From Oscillospiraceae bacterium (GTDB taxonomy: Bacteria > Bacillota > Clostridia > Oscillospirales > Acutalibacteraceae), in assembly GCA_022483045.1 (NCBI GenBank), contig JAKVOA010000001.1:1077750-1141749 (forward strand): a DNA stretch of 64,000 nucleotides. Reading direction: 5' to 3'. Shown piece after piece: positions 60,420 through 64,000 of this stretch; position 1 is the stretch's first letter, and the number at the start of each line of letters is the position of its first letter. The translations under genes and the position numbers were made by a program. The notes under the pieces were generated by a model. The model searched no databases and was not told the origin of the DNA. It worked only from the letters and a program-made list of their open reading frames with translations.

Positions 60420-60682
60420 CTGCTGTCTTGCTCGCACTAAAACAGAAGAATGGGCCCTGAAACAGCAAATATGAAATTCTCCTGCCTTTTTCAAAAATGA
60501 TTTCCTTAACTCTATCAATAAATGAATATATTGTATTATATCACAATTATGTTAATTAACAAAATTATCGTATTGGATTTGATGCTTTATGTATTATTTT
60601 GGTGTTTGTTGACTCTATTCTTACTCTTAACCTGCTATATATAGACTATCTGCAAACAAATGCACGGGACGTCTTTCCTGTA

Positions 60683-60711
60683 TTGACAAGCATCAGCGGG
60701 CACTTCATAAT
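60683..60711 (+). promoter_or_regulatory. Promoter of the serine hydrolase gene
   Basis: TTGACA (60683-60688), 17 nt and CATAAT (60706-60711) stand 34 bp before the start codon. The stretch 60420-60680 is AT-rich and shows no gene. Confidence 0.75.
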
Positions 60712-60744
60712 GAAGATACTGGATTTCAAAGGAGATGTATCAAA

Positions 60745-62130
60745 ATGCTGCAGTATGTATCAGCACCGGAAGCGACAGGAGTTTCCTCTCTGGCCGTTAT
60801 GCGGCTGCTGGATGAGATTTCCGCACACAAAATTGACGTCCATTCCATCATGATTGCCCGGCACGGAAAAATTGCTGCGCGTCTGGAGTGGGCACCCTAC
60901 GACGCCTGTACAGCAAGCACGCTGTTTTCACTGTCAAAAAGCTTCACTTCCTGTGCGACAGGTTTCGCTGCTGCAGAAGGGCTACTGTCTTTTGACGACA
61001 AAATCTGCGAACTGCTGCCTGACAAAGTACCCGCTGATGCCTCGAACGCACTGCGAAAGATCACTATAGGCGACCTGCTCTGTATGGGAAGTGGCATGAG
61101 CGAAGAAAGTGATGTCATTCCTGCGGACTGCATCGACTGGGAAAAATACTTTTTATCCTGCCCCGTCAAGTATCCGCCCCGCACGCATTTTCATTACAAT
61201 ACCATCAGCACCTATGTCATTGCCTGCGCTTTGCAGCGCGTCACAGGAATGACGGTGCGCGATTATCTGCAGCCGCGGCTGTTTGACAAGCTTGGCATTC
61301 AGACGCCGCAGTGGGACTGCTCCCCCACTGGTGTCAACTGTGCAGGCTTTGGCCTGCACTTATCCTGTGAAGATATTCTGAAATTTGGGCAGCTGCTGCT
61401 GGACCACGGCATGTGGAACGGTGAGCGCGTGCTGCCAAAGGGCTGGGTGGAGCTGGCCTCTCGCAAACACATGGACAACGGCACAGACCCAAACAACGAT
61501 TGGAACCAGGGTTACGGTTATCTATTTTGGCGCACCCGCGGCGGGCGATACCGTGGTGACGGTGCATACGGCCAAATCTGCATGGTAGACGAGGCAAACG
61601 ACACAGTAGTTGCCGCAATCGCCGGCGTAGACAATATGGGCGATGAGCTGGATGCGGTCAACACTTTTTTCAAAAGCCTCAGCCTACCCATGGGAGATAC
61701 AGCTGCACAAAAGCAACTGGCAGCACGCACTGCATCACTGCACTACGATTTTCCCCGCGATGATGGTTCTGGCTTTTCTATCAACGCAAGTTACATTGGT
61801 ACGGAAGGGCGTTTTCTACGCATTGAAAACAACCCGGACGGCTCTATCTGCCTGCACCGCCATGTGCCCGGATCATACCCGGCCTTTCCTATGCTGTTTG
61901 GCCTGAGGAAACCGATTGTCGGTGAATTTATTTCCTTTGTACCCGGCGAGCAGCCCCAAAAAGCGCTGTGCGCGTACGGCTGGCAAAAGGGTTCCCTACA
62001 TTTTGTCATGCGCACACCTGCCGCGCCATACATGCTTGATGCATGCTTAACTTTCTCCGGAAAATGTCTAACGGTAGAAATGACCGGAACCGTCACTGAC
62101 TGTGGCATACAAAAATACACGCGCATCTAA
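60745..62130 (+). CDS. Class C beta-lactamase-fold serine hydrolase
   Basis: The 461-residue protein has the beta-lactamase domain (PF00144, about 10-320). The S-x-x-K nucleophile motif is STLFSLSKSFTSCATGFA (Ser near 74), and the Y-x-N motif is THFHYNTISTYVIACAL. A G-rich segment YRGDGAYGQ replaces the HxG triad. A C-terminal beta-domain (about 330-461) resembles the tail of similar esterases. There is no signal peptide, so it is probably a cytoplasmic esterase or peptidase rather than a resistance enzyme. AAAGGAG lies 10 nt before the ATG. It is a single gene with its own promoter and terminator. Confidence 0.85.
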   Translation: MLQYVSAPEATGVSSLAVMRLLDEISAHKIDVHSIMIARHGKIAARLEWAPYDACTASTLFSLSKSFTSCATGFAAAEGLLSFDDKICELLPDKVPADASNALRKITIGDLLCMGSGMSEESDVIPADCIDWEKYFLSCPVKYPPRTHFHYNTISTYVIACALQRVTGMTVRDYLQPRLFDKLGIQTPQWDCSPTGVNCAGFGLHLSCEDILKFGQLLLDHGMWNGERVLPKGWVELASRKHMDNGTDPNNDWNQGYGYLFWRTRGGRYRGDGAYGQICMVDEANDTVVAAIAGVDNMGDELDAVNTFFKSLSLPMGDTAAQKQLAARTASLHYDFPRDDGSGFSINASYIGTEGRFLRIENNPDGSICLHRHVPGSYPAFPMLFGLRKPIVGEFISFVPGEQPQKALCAYGWQKGSLHFVMRTPAAPYMLDACLTFSGKCLTVEMTGTVTDCGIQKYTRI

Positions 62131-62134
62131 AAGA

Positions 62135-62176
62135 AAAGCTTTCCGCTGCGGTTAATCCTGCAGTGGAAAGCTTTTT
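62135..62176 (+). terminator. Intrinsic terminator after the serine hydrolase gene
   Basis: The stem AAAGCTTTCC/GGAAAGCTTT, extended by GCTGC/GCAGT, leads into TTTTTT, starting 4 bp past the stop. Confidence 0.85.
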
Positions 62177-62310
62177 TATGATTGGCTGTACCCGGATTTT
62201 GGAACTGATACATCGGCTCTTCTTCCGAAAAAAAGCAGATACACGCGATGAATCATTTTTACGAATTCAATACATACAGAATGGAGAACACCGCCGGCTC
62301 CTTTATCAAT

Positions 62311-63384
62311 TCATTTCTGTGCTTTTGCTGTCTTCTCCCCGCAAGCTGGCAGGGACAGCGAAAGCACAGCCCCACCCCGAGGCAAAGCATGCAGCTGTGC
62401 AGTTCCGCCGGCCCGTACAGCAATGGTGCGTATGATAAACAATCCTGCACCGCTTCCCTCAAATTCTTTTTCTGTATGCAGGCGGCTGAAAAGTTCAAAT
62501 AAATGCTGAGAGCAAGATTCATCAAAGCCTGCACCGTTATCGGCAATCTGTAACTGCAGCATGCCGCCTGAACTGCTGCAGGTAACCGCAATTTTCGGTG
62601 CAGGACAGTTTCGTGTAAATTTCCAGCTGTTTGAGAGAGCCTCCCAAACAATACACACCGCCATATCCGGGTCCATCCAAACCCATGGAAGCATTTCCCG
62701 GCACAGCTCTACATGCCGCTTCGGTTCCCGCTCCTGAAGCTGCTGCGCGGCACGGTCAAACAGCGGATTCAAATCCACTGCTTTAGGAACGAGGGAGCGG
62801 CTGCAGACGCGCGAGACTTTCAGCAGCCTGTCAATTAACTGCTGCGCGGTTTGAGTGCACCCATAAAGCAGCTTCTTTGCCTCTTCTGTTTCCGCGGGAG
62901 GAAGTTCCCCGCTGTCTATTAAACTACCCAGTTGTGCAATATTCTGCATCGGCGCTTTGAGGTCATGGGCGGCGGCATAGCAAAACTGATTGCGCTCCTG
63001 TACAGCCGCTCCTGCGGCATTCTGCGCCTGTGCATATGCAAGGTACGGCTTCACCCGCGCGGCAAAAGCTTCAGCGCCGTCTGACGGCCTGATTAGGTCA
63101 TTGGCACCCGCACAGACACATGCCGCAAACGGCAGGGTATCGGATACGACTAGGACCGGGATCTTGCACGTTTCTGTTTTGCTGCGCAGCTTTGTACAGA
63201 ATTCTGTACAGGGCACATCTGCCGCCTCAAGGACGGCCAGAGCGGGCAAATACCGGCAGGCAAGCTGAAAACCTGCGCCGCTGTCGGCGGCGATTCTGAC
63301 ATGTGCACCCGCCGCCTGCAAAATATCGGCCGCAGGGCCAATGTATGCCGCATTTTTTGCAATAATGAGCACTTCCGGTTTCAT
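62311..63384 (-). CDS. Sensor histidine kinase with a degenerate N-terminal receiver domain
   Basis: The 357-residue soluble protein starts with a receiver-like domain (1-115), whose phospho-acceptor position reads LAVLEAADVP, with Glu near residue 53 in place of Asp. A short helical linker leads to the dimerisation/H-box CYAAAHDLKAPMQNIA with His 140. The HATPase domain has EALSNSWKFTRN (N box), IADNGAGFDES and GSGAGLFIIRTI. There is no membrane segment. It begins 19 bp after urtE, so it is probably part of the urea-transporter operon. Its partner regulator is not in the window. Confidence 0.82.
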   Translation of the reverse strand: MKPEVLIIAKNAAYIGPAADILQAAGAHVRIAADSGAGFQLACRYLPALAVLEAADVPCTEFCTKLRSKTETCKIPVLVVSDTLPFAACVCAGANDLIRPSDGAEAFAARVKPYLAYAQAQNAAGAAVQERNQFCYAAAHDLKAPMQNIAQLGSLIDSGELPPAETEEAKKLLYGCTQTAQQLIDRLLKVSRVCSRSLVPKAVDLNPLFDRAAQQLQEREPKRHVELCREMLPWVWMDPDMAVCIVWEALSNSWKFTRNCPAPKIAVTCSSSGGMLQLQIADNGAGFDESCSQHLFELFSRLHTEKEFEGSGAGLFIIRTIAVRAGGTAQLHALPRGGAVLSLSLPACGEKTAKAQK

Positions 63385-63403
63385 GTACGCCTCCGATATA
63401 AAA

Positions 63404-64000
63404 TCAAATAGAAACTTTCTGCTGAATGGCTTTCATATCCGCATTTTCTGTTTCGCCCTGCATAACAATGCTGCCTTTATCCATAACATAAAAATCGTCT
63501 GCAATGCCCATGACGAACTCTACATACTGCTCTACAATGAAAATAGTGAGCCCGCCACGCTGAATCAGTTTGCGGATAACGTCGCCGATCTGCTGAATAA
63601 CTGAGGGCTGTATCCCCTCGGTCGGTTCATCGAGAATCAAAAGCTTCGGTTTTGATACCAGCGCCCGGGCAATGGCCAGCTGCTGTTGCTGCCCACCCGA
63701 AAGGTCGCCGCCTTTTCTTGCGAGGAACTCTTTCAAAATGGGAAACAGCTCAAACACAAAGGGATCAATTTCTTTTATCTGCGGGTTGGCTTCCAGCCCC
63801 AGCAGCAAATTTTCCCGCACACTGATCTGCGGAAAGATTTCGCGGCCCTGCGGCACATAGCCGATGCCTTTGCGCACCCGCACATTGGTCGGCTGCTTGG
63901 TGATATCCTCCCCAGAAAACGTAACAGAGCCGTTTGGTGTTTTCATAAGACCCATCACCGCCCGCAGGGTCGTGGTTTTTCCAACGCCATTGCGGCCAAT
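63404..64000 (-). CDS. urtE: Urea ABC transporter ATP-binding subunit UrtE (partial)
   Basis: The gene runs off the right edge; about 198 residues are visible. Walker A is partly seen as IGRNGVGKTTTLRAVMGLM. The rest includes KGIGYVPQGREIFPQISVRENLLLGLEA, signature LSGGQQQQLAIARAL and Walker B LLILDEPTEGIQPSVIQQIGDVI. The EPTEGIQPS wording and GRNGVGKTT distinguish UrtE from LivF. It energises uptake of urea or short amides together with UrtABCD, expected beyond the edge. The adjoining histidine kinase follows directly. Confidence 0.88.
   Translation of the reverse strand: MGRNGVGKTTTLRAVMGLMKTPNGSVTFSGEDITKQPTNVRVRKGIGYVPQGREIFPQISVRENLLLGLEANPQIKEIDPFVFELFPILKEFLARKGGDLSGGQQQQLAIARALVSKPKLLILDEPTEGIQPSVIQQIGDVIRKLIQRGGLTIFIVEQYVEFVMGIADDFYVMDKGSIVMQGETENADMKAIQQKVSI

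Noticed and set aside
60309-60518. A 69-codon minus-strand frame upstream of cas9
   Set aside because: It is antisense to the tracrRNA and its terminator, lacks a ribosome site and resembles no cas protein.
60745-62130. The serine hydrolase as an accessory gene of the CRISPR system or a beta-lactam resistance gene
   Set aside because: It has its own promoter and terminator and the opposite strand to the cas genes. It lacks a signal peptide and shows an esterase-like tail.

Overview
The window is a chromosomal segment of a spore-forming Clostridia bacterium, most likely Oscillospiraceae (Ruminococcaceae). The evidence is a gerA-type germination operon, an alpha/beta small acid-soluble spore protein, a BofC-like protein, the DivIVA/SepF/YlmH division cluster and the yqeG-aroQ-efp and miaB-ylbF-mutS-mutL-miaA gene orders. 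The family placement is inference and no species is claimed. Nearly all genes lie on the minus strand. Most of the window is moderate in GC and looks like core genome. The stretch 52.7-60.7 kb is visibly AT-richer and carries mobile or defence content.

Layout. 0-1.2 kb: 5' part of deoD, a class II aldolase and tRNA-Lys. 1.3-5.3 kb: gerAA-gerAC-gerAB behind a sigma-G-like promoter. 5.3-7.3 kb: an SH3/NlpC-P60 peptidase with a possible attenuator leader, and a DUF308/HdeD membrane protein. 7.3-13.0 kb: a dipeptide/oligopeptide ABC operon (binding protein, D, F, B, C), divergent from an HPr-like gene. 13.5-16.5 kb: a TrpXYZ-type ABC transporter. 16.7-18.9 kb: an XRE regulator, ComEA, RluD and LspA. 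19-24.8 kb: ileS, divIVA, ylmH, sepF and yggS. 24.8-34.6 kb: a HlyD-like protein, miaA, mutL, an HD hydrolase, a GNAT acetyltransferase, mutS, ylbF and miaB. 34.8-37.1 kb: a secreted GH25 lysozyme with five 93-residue tandem repeats. 37.3-40.7 kb: hom-thrB-lysC. 41-46.4 kb: PBP1A, a BofC-like protein, a SASP and a CapD/PglF-type nucleotide-sugar dehydratase. 46.5-49.7 kb: a Crp/Fnr regulator with an NMT1/SsuA-type ABC transporter. 49.8-52.2 kb: a CD1247-like protein, efp, aroQ, yqeG and rpsU. 52.4-52.7 kb: tRNA-Trp, tRNA-Asp and tRNA-Thr. 52.7-53.1 kb: a decayed phage-type Prp protease gene. 53.1-60.4 kb: a complete type II-A CRISPR-Cas9 locus. 60.7-64 kb: a class C beta-lactamase-fold hydrolase, a histidine kinase with a degenerate receiver, and urtE running off the window end.

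The CRISPR locus is the most notable system. A 1403-residue Cas9, Cas1, Cas2 and Csn2 overlap by 4 bp each. A leader ending in ATTTGAG abuts a 15-repeat, 14-spacer array read on the minus strand. A divergent tracrRNA can be drawn completely from sequence: promoter, anti-repeat, nexus, hairpin and intrinsic terminator, with the predicted start falling on the first paired base of the anti-repeat. Two of the spacers differ at four positions, all synonymous in one reading frame, so they appear to record two diverged alleles of the same invader gene.
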